A stretch of 64,000 bases of DNA from Saccharopolyspora elongata (GTDB lineage: Bacteria; Actinomycetota; Actinomycetes; Mycobacteriales; Pseudonocardiaceae), in assembly GCF_004348985.1 (NCBI RefSeq), contig NZ_SMKW01000030.1:1-64000 (forward strand). Reading direction: 5' to 3'. This document shows positions 1 to 8,836 of the stretch, in pieces. The position numbers and the translations under genes were made by a program. The notes under the pieces are model-generated. The model made no database searches. It saw nothing but the letters and a program-made list of their open reading frames with translations, and had not been told where the DNA came from. Position 1 is the first letter of the stretch, and each line of letters opens with the position of its first letter.

Positions 1-171
1 GATCACCCTCGTGCCGTCGATGCGACCGCGCACCGCGTACATCCCGCTGCTGTCGCGGGGGTGCAGTGGTTCGATCGACTCCGGGTCGAGCAGCTGCTCC
101 AGCCGCACGTCGGGGTCGCGCGGATCCTGTTGCGCCTGCTCGGTTTCCGGGCGGGTGGCCACTGCGGTCAT
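1..171 (-). CDS. accD6: Acyl-CoA carboxylase, carboxyltransferase (beta) subunit, N-terminal part
   Basis: Only the first 57 codons lie in the window; the gene runs off the left edge. It reads ATG with a good GGAGG site just upstream. The protein starts MTAVATRPETEQAQQDPRDP, and near residue 45 it has the segment MYAVRGRIDGTRVI, which is typical of the carboxyltransferase (crotonase-like) beta subunits of acetyl/propionyl-CoA carboxylase. Such enzymes transfer CO2 from carboxybiotin to acetyl-CoA to make malonyl-CoA. Its place downstream of fabF, as accD6 follows kasB in mycobacteria, fits supply of malonyl-CoA to the FAS-II genes. A terminator-like hairpin after fabF suggests it also has its own promoter. 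The symbol rests on synteny and a short fragment. Confidence 0.75.
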   Translation of the reverse strand, partial: MTAVATRPETEQAQQDPRDPDVRLEQLLDPESIEPLHPRDSSGMYAVRGRIDGTRVI

Positions 172-270
172 CGGTTCCTCCGGAAGTTCGGTGTTGGGAA
201 GGCCGCCGTGGGCGTGATTGGCGCCGCTGACGGCGGCCGACCGTGTGCGGTTGTCGTACCGCAGAGCGCC

Positions 271-303
271 AAAGGACGGGCTGAGCGGAGGCCCAGCCCG
301 TCC
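271..303 (-). terminator. Hairpin terminator after fabF
   Basis: Ten-bp inverted repeat GGACGGGCTG / CAGCCCGTCC (274-283 with 294-303). Read on the minus strand it is followed by a TTT run, as in an intrinsic terminator. It separates fabF from the accD6-like gene. Confidence 0.6.
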
Positions 304-316
304 CGTGCGCGAACGG

Positions 317-1561
317 TCATGCCCTAGCGAAGGCGAGCGCGACGTTGTGCCCACCGAAGCCGAAGGCGTTGTTGATCGCTGCCGTCTGCTCGACGTGCCG
401 CGGCTTGTCGGCGACCACGTCGATCTCGATCTTCGGGTCGATCGTTTCCAGGTTCCGGGTCGCCGGGATGATGCCGCGCTGCAGCGAGAGGATCGTCAGG
501 ATGCTCTCGACCGCGCCGGCCCCGCCGACCAGGTGACCCAGCGAGCCCTTCGGTGCGGTGACCACCGCACCGTCGCCGATCGCCTTGCGCACCGAGTTCG
601 CCTCGCCGACGTCACCGACCACGGTGGACGTCGCGTGCGCGTTGACGTGCCCGATGTCGGACGGCTGCAGGCCCGCGGTCTGCAGGGCCTTGCGCATCGC
701 GGCGACCTGGCCGCGGCCGTCCGGCGGGCTGCCGGTGATGTGGTAGGCGTCGGACGTGATGCCCACGCCCGCCAGCCGGCCGTAGATCCGCGCGCCGCGC
801 GCCTTGGCGTGCTCCGCGCTCTCCAGGACGACCACGCCGGCACCCTCGCCCATCACGAACCCGTCGCGGTCGACGTCGAACGGGCGGGAGGCCCGCTCCG
901 GGTCGTCGTTGCGGGTGCTCAGGGTCCGGGCCTGGGCGAAACCGGCGATGGTGATCGGGTGGATGCAGGCCTCCGCGCCACCGGCCACCACCACGTCGGC
1001 ATGCCCCTGCTGGATCATCTCGAAGCCCTTGGCCAGGCCCTCGGCGCCCGAGGCGCAGGCCGATGCGGGGGAGTGCACCCCGGCGCGGGCCCGCACGTCC
1101 AGGCTGACCATCGCGGCCGGGCCGTTGGGCATCAGCATCGGCACGGTCAGCGGCGAAACCTTGCGCAGCCCCTGCTGCTGCAGCAGTTCGTTCTGCTGGA
1201 GCAGCGTGACCGGTCCGCCGATGCCGGTGCCCAGCGACACGCCCAGCCGGTCCGGGTCGACCGGCTCGTCGTCGTCGGTGGGCAGCTCGAACCCGGCGTC
1301 GGCCCAGGCCTCGCGGGCGGCGATCACGGCGATCGCCTCGCAGCGGTCCATGCGCCGCAGCTGGACGCGGGGCAGCACCTCGCTCGGGTCGACCAGCAGC
1401 GGGGCCCCGATCTTGGCCGGGAGCTCGAGCCGGTCAACCCACTCGGCTTCCAGCCGGCGGACGCCGCTGGCGCCGTTGACGAATCCGTCCCAGGTGGACG
1501 CGACGTCACCGCCCAGCGGTGTCGTCGCGCCCAGCCCGGTGATCACGACATCCGTGGTCAT
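317..1561 (-). CDS. fabF: Beta-ketoacyl-ACP synthase II (KAS II)
   Basis: Cytoplasmic condensing enzyme of type II fatty acid synthesis; it elongates acyl-ACP with malonyl-ACP. The 414-residue length is normal for the family. The Cys-His-His triad is visible: Cys169 in SACASG, His309 in NAHATST and His343 in GHLVGGAGA. The start ATG overlaps the acpP stop (ATGA type), so the two genes are translationally coupled. It is the fourth gene of fabD-fabH-acpP-fabF. Mycobacteria carry kasA/kasB here; only one KAS is present in this window. Confidence 0.96.
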   Translation of the reverse strand: MTTDVVITGLGATTPLGGDVASTWDGFVNGASGVRRLEAEWVDRLELPAKIGAPLLVDPSEVLPRVQLRRMDRCEAIAVIAAREAWADAGFELPTDDDEPVDPDRLGVSLGTGIGGPVTLLQQNELLQQQGLRKVSPLTVPMLMPNGPAAMVSLDVRARAGVHSPASACASGAEGLAKGFEMIQQGHADVVVAGGAEACIHPITIAGFAQARTLSTRNDDPERASRPFDVDRDGFVMGEGAGVVVLESAEHAKARGARIYGRLAGVGITSDAYHITGSPPDGRGQVAAMRKALQTAGLQPSDIGHVNAHATSTVVGDVGEANSVRKAIGDGAVVTAPKGSLGHLVGGAGAVESILTILSLQRGIIPATRNLETIDPKIEIDVVADKPRHVEQTAAINNAFGFGGHNVALAFARA

Positions 1562-1797
1562 GCGTTCTTCGTGATGTAGTCCACCGCATCACCGACGGTC
1601 TTGAGGTTGGCCAGCTCGTCGTCCGGGATCTTGACCCCGAACTTGTCCTCCGCCTGCACGGCGATCTCCACCATGGACAGCGAGTCGATGTCCAGGTCGT
1701 CGACGAAGGACTTGTCGACGGTCACGTCGGCGGCGTCGACACCGGCGACCTCCTCGACGATGGCGGCGAGACCGGTGGTGATTTCCTCGTTCGACAC
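1558..1797 (-). CDS. acpP: Acyl carrier protein of fatty acid synthesis
   Basis: An acidic 79-residue protein carrying the growing acyl chain on 4'-phosphopantetheine. The attachment site is Ser39 in the motif DIDSLSM, and helix II follows (VEIAVQAEDKFG). It lacks the long C-terminal extension of mycobacterial AcpM and is closer to the Streptomyces ACP. A GGAAGG-like site precedes the ATG. It overlaps fabF by 4 nt and lies 68 nt after fabH, within the fab operon. Confidence 0.96.
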   Translation of the reverse strand: MSNEEITTGLAAIVEEVAGVDAADVTVDKSFVDDLDIDSLSMVEIAVQAEDKFGVKIPDDELANLKTVGDAVDYITKNA

Positions 1798-1865
1798 GGG
1801 TAGTTCCTTCCTGGTTCTTGCGTTCCGCGCCGCGAGCCGGTGGCCTGCGGCAGTTTGGGGTGGGC

Positions 1866-2846
1866 TCAGGGGCAGATGGCGACCTGGGCCGCGTACGACA
1901 GCCCGGCTCCGAAGCCCACGAGCAGCATCACGGCACCGCTGGGGATCTCCCCAGCCGCCCGCATGTGGTCGATGGCCAGCGGGATGGATGCCGACGACGT
2001 GTTGCCGGAGTAGACGATGTCACGCGCGACCACGAGGTCGTCACGGGCACCCTGCGTCTTCAGCTTCTTGGCGATCGCCTCGACGATCCGCAGGTTCGCC
2101 TGGTGCGGCACCAGGACGTCCACATCGGACAGCTGGAGTCCGGCCGCCTCGACGGCCTGGGCCGCCACCGGCGCGATCTGCGTGGTCGCCCACCGGAAGA
2201 CCGACTGGCCCTCCTGGTAGATGTACTTGGCGTCGCGCAGGTAGATGGTGTCCACCAGGTCGCCGGCGCTGCCCAGCACGCCCGGGCCGAGCTCCGGCTC
2301 CTCGGCCGGTCCGACCACTGCGGCGCCGGCACCATCGGCGAAGATGATGCAGTTCGCGCGGTCTTCCCAGTCCAGCCATTCCTGGAACCGCTCCGAGCCG
2401 ATCACCAGCACGTTGCGGGCCGATCCGGAGCGCACCGCGTCCGAGGCGGTGGACAGCGCGTAGACGAACCCGGCGCAGGCGGCGTTGAGGTCGTAGGCGC
2501 TCTTGGCCTTGATGCCGATCTGGTCGGCGACCTGGGCCGCGGCGTTGGGGATCCCGCCCTGCATGGTGCACGTGGCGACGATCACCTGGTCCACATCGGA
2601 CGGTGCCAGGCCCGCGTTCGCGATCGCCTTGGCACCGGCCTCGACGGCCATGCTGACCACGGTCTGGTCGTCGTCGCCGAGGCGGCGGTGGATGATGCCG
2701 ACGCGCTGCCGGATCCACTCGTCGTTGGTGTCGACGATCTTGGCCAGGTCGTCGTTGGTGACGATCCGGTTGCCCTGCGTGCTCCCGAAGCCGAGCAGTC
2801 GGGTGGCGGCCGGAATGGGGTTCTGGTTGAGACGGGGTCGCGTCAC
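1866..2846 (-). CDS. fabH: Beta-ketoacyl-ACP synthase III (KAS III)
   Basis: Starts FAS-II by condensing an acyl-CoA with malonyl-ACP. The start chosen is the GTG at 2846, which overlaps the fabD stop (GTGA); this gives 326 residues, the usual FabH length. The catalytic residues are visible: Cys124 in NAACAGF, His248 in VPHQANLRI and Asn282 in YSGNTSS. The VPHQAN motif is diagnostic of KAS III. The reading frame stays open far upstream on the same strand, but that part has no family similarity because fabD lies there. Confidence 0.95.
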   Translation of the reverse strand: MTRPRLNQNPIPAATRLLGFGSTQGNRIVTNDDLAKIVDTNDEWIRQRVGIIHRRLGDDDQTVVSMAVEAGAKAIANAGLAPSDVDQVIVATCTMQGGIPNAAAQVADQIGIKAKSAYDLNAACAGFVYALSTASDAVRSGSARNVLVIGSERFQEWLDWEDRANCIIFADGAGAAVVGPAEEPELGPGVLGSAGDLVDTIYLRDAKYIYQEGQSVFRWATTQIAPVAAQAVEAAGLQLSDVDVLVPHQANLRIVEAIAKKLKTQGARDDLVVARDIVYSGNTSSASIPLAIDHMRAAGEIPSGAVMLLVGFGAGLSYAAQVAICP

Positions 2847-3763
2847 GCGTCGCTCCCGAGCAGATCGGCGACCTTGTCCAGGTCGGCAGGGGTCTTCAGA
2901 GCGACGGCCTTGACGCCCTTGAGTTCGCGGCGCACCAGGCCGCTGAGGGTTCCGGCGGGCGGGAACTCCACCACGGCCTCGACACCGCGGTCGGCCAGCG
3001 CCGCCATGCAGCTGTCCCAGCGCACCGGGCTGGTCACCTGCGAGACGAGGCGGCTCAGGATCTCGGCGGCATCGGTGACGACCTCGCCGTCGGCGTTGGA
3101 CAGCAGCGGCAGCGCGGCGTCCGTGGCGGTCACCTTCTCCGCGTGCTGGGCCAGGCTTTCCCGCGCGGGCGCCATGAAGCGGGTGTGGAAGGCGCCGGCC
3201 ACCGGCAGCGGCCGCACCCGGGCGCCGGCCGGCGGTTGGGCCGCGAGCTCCTCGAGGGCGGGCACCCGCCCGGCGGCGACGATCTGGCCCGCGCCGTTGC
3301 GGTTGGCCGGGTCCAGGCCGAGCCGCTCGAGGTGGGCGACCACATCGTCCGCATCCCCGCCGAGCACGGCGGACATGCTGGTCGGCTCCAGCGCGCACGC
3401 GGCGGCCATCTCCCGGCCGCGGACGGCGGCGAGCGCGACCGCGTCGTCGAAGCTCAGGGCGCCGGCGATGGCGGCGGCGGCCAGCTCACCGACGGAGTGC
3501 CCGGCGACCGGCGTGCCCGCCGGGACCGTCACCCGGCGGCGCAGCTCGTCGGCTGCGATCAGCGACAGCGCCACCACCAGCGGCTGGGTGACCGCGGTGT
3601 CCTTGATCTCGTCCGCTTCGGCGGTGGTGCCGAGGCGGAGCAGGTCGAGACCGGTCGACTCGGACCAGGCGGCGATGCGTTCGGCGACACCGTCCAGTTC
3701 GAGCCACGGGTTCAACATCCCTGGGGTCTGCGACCCCTGTCCGGGGGCTAGAAGCGCGATCAC
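2843..3763 (-). CDS. fabD: Malonyl-CoA:ACP transacylase
   Basis: Moves malonyl groups from CoA to AcpP. The start at GTG 3763 (V/M-IALLAPGQGSQTPGM) gives 306 residues and begins exactly at the conserved LLAPGQGSQ block. Active-site Ser90 sits in GHSVG and the partner His193 in AFHTRF. A longer version reaching upstream to 3829 is open but adds 22 non-family residues. It is the first gene of the fab operon; the roughly 195 bp before fasR should hold the operon promoter. Confidence 0.93.
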   Translation of the reverse strand: MIALLAPGQGSQTPGMLNPWLELDGVAERIAAWSESTGLDLLRLGTTAEADEIKDTAVTQPLVVALSLIAADELRRRVTVPAGTPVAGHSVGELAAAAIAGALSFDDAVALAAVRGREMAAACALEPTSMSAVLGGDADDVVAHLERLGLDPANRNGAGQIVAAGRVPALEELAAQPPAGARVRPLPVAGAFHTRFMAPARESLAQHAEKVTATDAALPLLSNADGEVVTDAAEILSRLVSQVTSPVRWDSCMAALADRGVEAVVEFPPAGTLSGLVRRELKGVKAVALKTPADLDKVADLLGSDA

Positions 3764-3958
3764 CCTTGTAACTGAACACGTCCGGGGGCGGTCGACGTGA
3801 TGTCGATAGAGACGAAGTCCGGACCGCAAAGTTGTGGAGTGTCTACAAGCGCGGAGGTGGGGGAGCCCGGCCAGGGGGCGAATCGTTGTCGGCTGTGTCT
3901 GGTTGGTGACCGATCGGTGAATACCGGTAAAGCCCAGTTGCGGCGCGTGATCACCGCG

Positions 3959-5173
3959 TCACCAGAGGCCGCGGGACTTGGCCAGCCTGCCCACGGCGAG
4001 TCCGACCCGCAGGACGTGGGCATCGCGGGCGTTGGACGGCGTGTGGCCGGTGAGTTCCGCCACTCGGCGCAGCCGGTACCGGACCGTGTTCGGGTGCACG
4101 TACAGCTGCCGAGCGCAGTTCTCCAGCACGCCGCCGACCTCCAGGTAGGTGTCGACGGTCTCCATCAGCGCGCCGCCGGCGTCCACCAGCGGCAGCACGA
4201 TCCGCTCGACCAGCTGCCGCTCGGCCTCCGGATCACCGGCCAGCGCCCGCTCCGGCAGCAGGTCGCCGGAGGGCACGGGGCGCGGCGCGGTCGGCCACGC
4301 CACCACGGCCCGCAGCGCGGACATCGCATCGCCGGCCGACCGGTGCGCCTCGGCCAGGCTCGGCATGGTCGGCCCGACCACGACCGGCCCGTCGTCGAAC
4401 GCCTCGGACAGCCGCTTGGCCGCCTCCTCGTTGGTGCGCGCGTCGTCAGGGCCGCCGAAGACCACCACCAGCCGGGTGCCCTGCACCCCGAGCAGCACCG
4501 GGCAGCCGACCCGCGCCGCGCGGCTGCGCACCTGGTAGACGATGGTCGGCGGGTCGTCGGACGGGGCGTTGCCGACCAGCACGGTCGCCTCGGATGAGGG
4601 CTCCCAGCCGAGTGCGGCGGCGCGGGAGAGCAGCGACTCCTCGGCGTCGCCACGCACGATGCCGTCGACCACCAGCGCTTCCAGCCGTGCGTCCCACGCG
4701 CCGCGGGCCTCCGCCGCCGCGGCGTACGAGGTGGCGGCCGCGAAGGAGATCTCGCGGGTGTAGCGCAGGATCGACTCGGTCAGCAGGATGCGCTCGTGCT
4801 CCTCGGAGGCCAGCTCCGGCAGCTGCTGTTCGAGCACGTCGATCGCGACCCGGACCAGCTCCAGGGTCTGCCGCAGGCTGACCCACCGGGACAGGTCCCG
4901 GGGCGCGGCGCGGAAGGCCTCGGCGGTCAGCCGGATCGCCTCGGTCGGGTCCTGCAGCCACGCCACGAAGTTGGTGGCGCCGGTCTGGGTCACCAGGAGC
5001 ACGCTCGCCCGCTGGTCGGCGGGCAACCGCCGGAACCACGGCAGGCGCTGTTCCATAGCGCTGACGCTGGCGCTGGCCAGCCCGCCGGTGCCCCGTTCGA
5101 GGCGGCGGAGCGTGGCGGCGGAAAGCTGACGCTGCGTACCGGTATCCCGCTCACCTGCGCGTTCGGTACTCAT
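3959..5173 (-). CDS. fasR: PucR-type activator of the fab operon
   Basis: A 404-residue cytoplasmic regulator with a central GGDEF-like/PucR region and a C-terminal PucR helix-turn-helix (residues about 355-390, LENCARQLYVHPNTVRYRLRR). The homologous gene in Streptomyces coelicolor (fasR) lies just upstream of fabD-fabH-acpP-fabF and activates it; the mycobacterial counterpart is Rv2242 (recalled, not searched). The position and same-strand order here are identical. The ATG has a GGAGGC site. Direct control of the adjacent fab promoter is inferred. Confidence 0.88.
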   Translation of the reverse strand: MSTERAGERDTGTQRQLSAATLRRLERGTGGLASASVSAMEQRLPWFRRLPADQRASVLLVTQTGATNFVAWLQDPTEAIRLTAEAFRAAPRDLSRWVSLRQTLELVRVAIDVLEQQLPELASEEHERILLTESILRYTREISFAAATSYAAAAEARGAWDARLEALVVDGIVRGDAEESLLSRAAALGWEPSSEATVLVGNAPSDDPPTIVYQVRSRAARVGCPVLLGVQGTRLVVVFGGPDDARTNEEAAKRLSEAFDDGPVVVGPTMPSLAEAHRSAGDAMSALRAVVAWPTAPRPVPSGDLLPERALAGDPEAERQLVERIVLPLVDAGGALMETVDTYLEVGGVLENCARQLYVHPNTVRYRLRRVAELTGHTPSNARDAHVLRVGLAVGRLAKSRGLW

Positions 5174-5469
5174 GCCTCCAGAATCGCACGTCGCCGATCA
5201 GCTCCGGCGACCAGCGGCCAGGCGGTGCGGGCCGGCTCACAACGCGGCGGGGCTCGGGCCCGGGGAGCGGTGTTGCGGTACCGCCGGGGCTCGGGCCGCC
5301 GCGGACGGTTGATCCCACGGTCGGGGGCGGTCGCCTTCGGCGGCATCGACCCGATCGAGGGAAATGAATCGCCCTTTCGAGGGGCCTGTCGCGGTTGCCG
5401 GTAAAGCCGTCGCAGGAAACGATCTCCGGCACACGCGAATCGGGTTTTGTTCTATCGAGGTGAATTCAA

Positions 5470-6237
5470 GTGGGAGCTCTCCAGCAGGGACTCGCAGAGG
5501 CGTGGGTCGCAATTGCGACCTTCGTCCCGAAGCTGGTCGTATTCCTCATCATCGTGCTGGTCGGCTGGCTGATCGCGAAGGCGATCGGCAAGGCGATCCA
5601 GATCGTGTTCGCCCGGCTCGGTTTCAACCGGCTGCTGGCGAAGTCCGGGCTCGGTGAAATGACGTCGAAATCGAACATCGACATCTCCGGCCTGCTGGTG
5701 AAACTGGTCTACTACTTCATCCTGCTCATTTTCGTGCAGCTGGCGCTGGGCGTTTTCGGGCCCAACGCGATCAAGGACCTGATCGACACGGTGGTGCTGT
5801 TCCTGCCGCGGATCGTGGTGGCGATCGTGCTGGTGCTGGTGGCCGCGGCGATCGGCCGCGCCGTCGGCGACCTGATCCGCGGCGCGCTGGGCAGCCGCCC
5901 GATCGGGCCGGTGCTGGCCAAGGTCACCTTCGGGTTCATCGTCGCCCTCGGCGTGATCGCCGCGCTCAACCAGCTCGGCATCGCCCTCACCGTGACCACC
6001 CCGGTGCTGATCGCGGCGCTGGCCGCGCTGGCCGGCGTGATCATCGTCGGCGTCGGCGGCGGCCTGATCAAGCCGATGCAGCAGCGCTGGGGCCGGTGGC
6101 TGGACAGCGCCGAGGCCCAGTTCTCCGGCTCGCCCGGTTCCACCGGCTCTTCCGGTTCCACCGGCGGCCCTGCGGAGAACGGCAAGAACGGCGCGAAGCC
6201 GGGGACCGGCGACGCGGGCGTGAGCGGCCACGCGTGA
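5470..6237 (+). CDS. Small MscS-like / conserved-TM-helix membrane protein
   Basis: A 255-residue membrane protein with about five hydrophobic helices (residues 15-45, 75-95, 105-130, 150-165, 175-200). It carries the amphipathic 'TM helix' repeats seen in mechanosensitive-channel relatives (AKAIGKAIQIVFARLGFNRLL; AAAIGRAVGDLIRGAL). There is no large cytoplasmic MscS beta domain. Instead it ends in a low-complexity Gly/Ser tail (GSPGSTGSSGSTGG). The GTG start is preceded by GAGG. It is monocistronic and followed by a terminator. A channel function is plausible but unproven. Confidence 0.75.
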   Translation: MGALQQGLAEAWVAIATFVPKLVVFLIIVLVGWLIAKAIGKAIQIVFARLGFNRLLAKSGLGEMTSKSNIDISGLLVKLVYYFILLIFVQLALGVFGPNAIKDLIDTVVLFLPRIVVAIVLVLVAAAIGRAVGDLIRGALGSRPIGPVLAKVTFGFIVALGVIAALNQLGIALTVTTPVLIAALAALAGVIIVGVGGGLIKPMQQRWGRWLDSAEAQFSGSPGSTGSSGSTGGPAENGKNGAKPGTGDAGVSGHA

Positions 6238-6262
6238 CCGCGCGCCGCGCCTAGCCGAAGGT

Positions 6263-6297
6263 CGGGACTCACCCGGTGGGTGGGTCCCGGCCTTTTT
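6263..6297 (+). terminator. Rho-independent terminator after the MscS-like gene
   Basis: A stem formed by CGGGACTCACCC and GGGTGGGTCCCG (one G-T pair), followed by CCTTTTT. It lies 25 bp after the stop codon of the preceding gene. Confidence 0.85.
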
Positions 6298-6373
6298 CAC
6301 GCACTTGGCCGTGGTCGCCCGCGCGCGGTCGCGACACCATGGGAGAACGGATCAAGCCGGGAGGTGATCAGTA

Positions 6374-7264
6374 GTGGCTCTGCCTCTCGTCTGGCTCGCG
6401 GACGTGTTGCGCGCGGCCGGGCTGACGGTGGTCGAGACCGACGGCTGGCGGGACCGGACCGCCACCTCGGGACCGCAGCCCGCTCCGGTCGGCGTGCTGG
6501 AACACCACACCGCGACGCCCGCGTCCTACGAGAACCCCGCGCCGAGCGTGCAGCTGTGCATCGACGGACGCCCCGACCTGGCGGGGCCGCTGTGCCACGC
6601 GGTGATCGGCTTCGACGGGGTCGTGCACATGATCGCCGCCGGTCGGGCCAACCACGCCGGCAAGGCGAAGGCCTCCGGGCCGAACCCCGAGGGCGACGGC
6701 AACACCCTCTACGTCGGGTTCGAATGGGACTACCAGGGCGTGGACCAAGGGCCCAGCCCGGAGCAGTACCGGGCGGCGCTCAAGGCGACCACCGCGGTGC
6801 TCAACCACCTCGGGCGCCCGATGGACGCCGCGCGCGGCCACAAGGAGACCAGCGTCACCGGCAAGATCGACCCAGGTCACGTCGACATGGACCAGTTCCG
6901 CGCCGAACTCGGCAAGAGGGATCAGGAGGACGTGATGAACCCGGAGCAGGACGCGATTCTGCGCCGCCTGGAACACGAGCTGCTCGGCCCCCGCGGGCCG
7001 AAGGGCGAGATCCAGGGCTGGCAGACCGAGATCGGTCCGCGCACGATCGTCGCGATGCTCGTCGACCTCGTCAACGAGGTGGTGGCGAAGCAGCAGGCCC
7101 CGGCGGCTCCGGCGCAGGGGAAGGGGGCCGACGCGGAAGCGATCAAGACGGCGTTCCAGGCGCTCCCGCCGGATCAGGCCGCCCCGCTGCTGGCGGAACT
7201 GGTGCGGATCCAGCAGGACCGCCAACTCACCCCGGAGCAGTACGCCCAGCGCCCGCAGGCGTAG
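6374..7264 (+). CDS. N-acetylmuramoyl-L-alanine amidase-like (PGRP/amidase_2) protein
   Basis: A 296-residue protein; GTG start with a strong GGGAGGTGATC site. Residues about 35-175 form an amidase_2/PGRP domain with probable zinc ligands His44/His45 (LEHHTAT), His156 (RGHKE) and Asp166/His169 (KIDPGH). The C-terminal part (200-296) is charged and helical with an Ala/Pro/Gln linker. No signal peptide or membrane segment is visible, so it resembles phage endolysins more than cell-wall maintenance amidases. No phage genes surround it. Amide cleavage in peptidoglycan is the likely activity; the role is unknown. Confidence 0.82.
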   Translation: MALPLVWLADVLRAAGLTVVETDGWRDRTATSGPQPAPVGVLEHHTATPASYENPAPSVQLCIDGRPDLAGPLCHAVIGFDGVVHMIAAGRANHAGKAKASGPNPEGDGNTLYVGFEWDYQGVDQGPSPEQYRAALKATTAVLNHLGRPMDAARGHKETSVTGKIDPGHVDMDQFRAELGKRDQEDVMNPEQDAILRRLEHELLGPRGPKGEIQGWQTEIGPRTIVAMLVDLVNEVVAKQQAPAAPAQGKGADAEAIKTAFQALPPDQAAPLLAELVRIQQDRQLTPEQYAQRPQA

Positions 7265-7267
7265 CGA

Positions 7268-7948
7268 TCAGCGGGTCCGCCACCGGTGGAACCGCTTGAA
7301 CCCGAGCAGGCGCAGCCCGGGTGTCGTGGAGATGAGCTGCGGAACGTCGTCGCCGTCGCGCAGGTCGCTCGCGACGATCCGGCGGTGCGCGTCCTCGTCG
7401 GCGAACTCGGCGTAGTTGACGACCCGAGTGCCGTCGGTGCTGATGTGGAAGTGGTTGGCGAGCATTCCGGCCGGCGGTTCGACGTCGGTGCGCTGCGCCA
7501 AGCCCGGCTGCTCGTCCAGCAGGGTGTCGACGAAGTGGCGCGCGGTTTCGTGGCCGTCGGTCTCGAAGGAGACGGCGACCACGCAGCCGGGCCGCTCGTC
7601 GCCCAGCACGAGGCTGCGGTAGCGCTGGTACTCGACCACGCCGTGGCGCTCGATCCCGGGCACTTCCGCGAAGATCTGCTGGACCCGCTCCGGCGGATCG
7701 CTCCGCTTGAACCCGGCGTGCGCCGCAGCGTCCGTCCACTGTGAATAGTGGAGCAGGGTGTCGCCGTCGGTGCTCGTCAAGCAGCTGTAGGAAAGCAGCC
7801 CATCCGGCCAGGCCAGGTGGTCCCACGCGGACATGGCGGTCGCGGTGGCGGCCTGCTGGCGCTCCGGTGTTCCCACGGTCCACTCGCTCATGAGCACCAG
7901 GCCCGCGTCCGCGCGGACGATGTCGGGCAGGGAAGCGGTGCTGGTCAT
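7268..7948 (-). CDS. Tandem antibiotic-biosynthesis-monooxygenase (ABM) domain protein
   Basis: A 226-residue protein made of two ABM-like ferredoxin folds: residues about 15-100 (VLMSEWTVGTPE ... LLHYSQWTDAAAHAGF) and 115-215 (CVVAVSFETDGHE ... VVNYAEFADEDAHRR). The repeated [L/V]xxY[S/A][Q/E][W/F] strand is typical of the fold. Such proteins are small cytoplasmic oxygenases or dimerisation modules without cofactors. The ATG at 7948 follows AGGAGG. It lies 26 bp behind the NmrA-type gene and is probably cotranscribed. It ends only 3 bp from the convergent amidase gene. Confidence 0.78.
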   Translation of the reverse strand: MTSTASLPDIVRADAGLVLMSEWTVGTPERQQAATATAMSAWDHLAWPDGLLSYSCLTSTDGDTLLHYSQWTDAAAHAGFKRSDPPERVQQIFAEVPGIERHGVVEYQRYRSLVLGDERPGCVVAVSFETDGHETARHFVDTLLDEQPGLAQRTDVEPPAGMLANHFHISTDGTRVVNYAEFADEDAHRRIVASDLRDGDDVPQLISTTPGLRLLGFKRFHRWRTR

Positions 7949-7974
7949 TCCGTCCTCCTGGAAGTGGTCGGGGT

Positions 7975-8829
7975 TCAGCGGAAGTCCTCGGCGTGGTCGG
8001 CGACCCACTGCCGGAAGGTTCGTGCCGGTAACCCGGTGATGTCGGGTACCGCGGAGGAGATCGGGCCGGGCCGCCGGACCATCTCGGCGTAGCCGTCGAG
8101 GGCGGACTCGGCGACCGAGGTGGGCATGCCGGGGAACATCTTGGGCAGCGCTTCCTCCGGGGTGATCTCTTCCCAGCGCAGCGGTCGGCAGAGCACTTCG
8201 CCGATGGTGCGCACCTGTTCCGCCTGCGTGATCAGCTCGGGCCCGGTGAGCGTGTGCTTGGTCCGGCTGAATCCGCCGTTGGTGAGCACGTGTGCCGCGA
8301 CCGAGGCGATGTCGTGCTCGTGGATCAGTGTCATGGACGCCGCCCCGAAGGCCCCGCGCACGACGTCGCCGCGGCGGATCTCCGGCGTCCAGGCCAGCGT
8401 GTTGGACGCGAACGCGTATGGGCGGAGGAATGTCCATTCGAGACCGGAGCGCTCGATCTGGTGCTCGACGGCGTGGTGGAAACCGGCGATGGGGCCGACC
8501 TGCTCCGCCACGTCGTCGCGCACCGCCGCCGAGGACAGGAAGACGATCCGACGGGCGTGCTCCTCGATCGCTTCGACGACGGCCGGATCTGCCGGGACGG
8601 AGGCCATCGGCCAGATCAGGAACGCGGAGTCGATTCCCTCCAGGGCGGAGTGCAGCGAGGGCAGGTCGGTCAGATCGCCGCGCACCACCTCCGTCGCATC
8701 GGGGAGCTTGGCGGCCGCGGGATTCCGGACCGTCGCGCGGACTTCGGCGCCGGCGTTCTGCAGGAGGGTGACGGCCTGCCGTCCGACCTTGCCGGAGGCG
8801 CCGATCACCAGGATCTTCTCGTTGATCAC
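7975..8829 (-). CDS. NmrA-family NAD(P)-binding oxidoreductase
   Basis: A Rossmann-fold protein of the atypical SDR (NmrA/HSCARG) group. It has the glycine motif ILVIGASGKVGRQA at the N terminus and later RRIVFLSSAAV and an ISSAVPDITGLPARTFRQW tail, as in NAD(P)H-binding quinone reductase-like proteins. The GTG start at 8829 places the first residues directly before the glycine motif; an upstream start (to 8865) would run through the repeat cluster and is less likely. It probably reduces a quinone or small electrophile together with the ABM protein. The substrate is unknown. Confidence 0.82.
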   Translation of the reverse strand: MINEKILVIGASGKVGRQAVTLLQNAGAEVRATVRNPAAAKLPDATEVVRGDLTDLPSLHSALEGIDSAFLIWPMASVPADPAVVEAIEEHARRIVFLSSAAVRDDVAEQVGPIAGFHHAVEHQIERSGLEWTFLRPYAFASNTLAWTPEIRRGDVVRGAFGAASMTLIHEHDIASVAAHVLTNGGFSRTKHTLTGPELITQAEQVRTIGEVLCRPLRWEEITPEEALPKMFPGMPTSVAESALDGYAEMVRRPGPISSAVPDITGLPARTFRQWVADHAEDFR

Positions 8830-8836
8830 GGATGAA

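Noticed and set aside
218-1579. Long plus-strand frames opposite fabF, aceE, the oxidoreductase and jetC
   Set aside because: They mirror the third-position GC bias of the real minus-strand genes and encode Arg/Gly/Asp-rich sequences with no domains.
3908-3917. ACCGATCGGT palindrome between fabD and fasR as a FasR site
   Set aside because: Ten bases of a self-complementary GC-rich word are common by chance here, and I do not know a FasR consensus that it matches.
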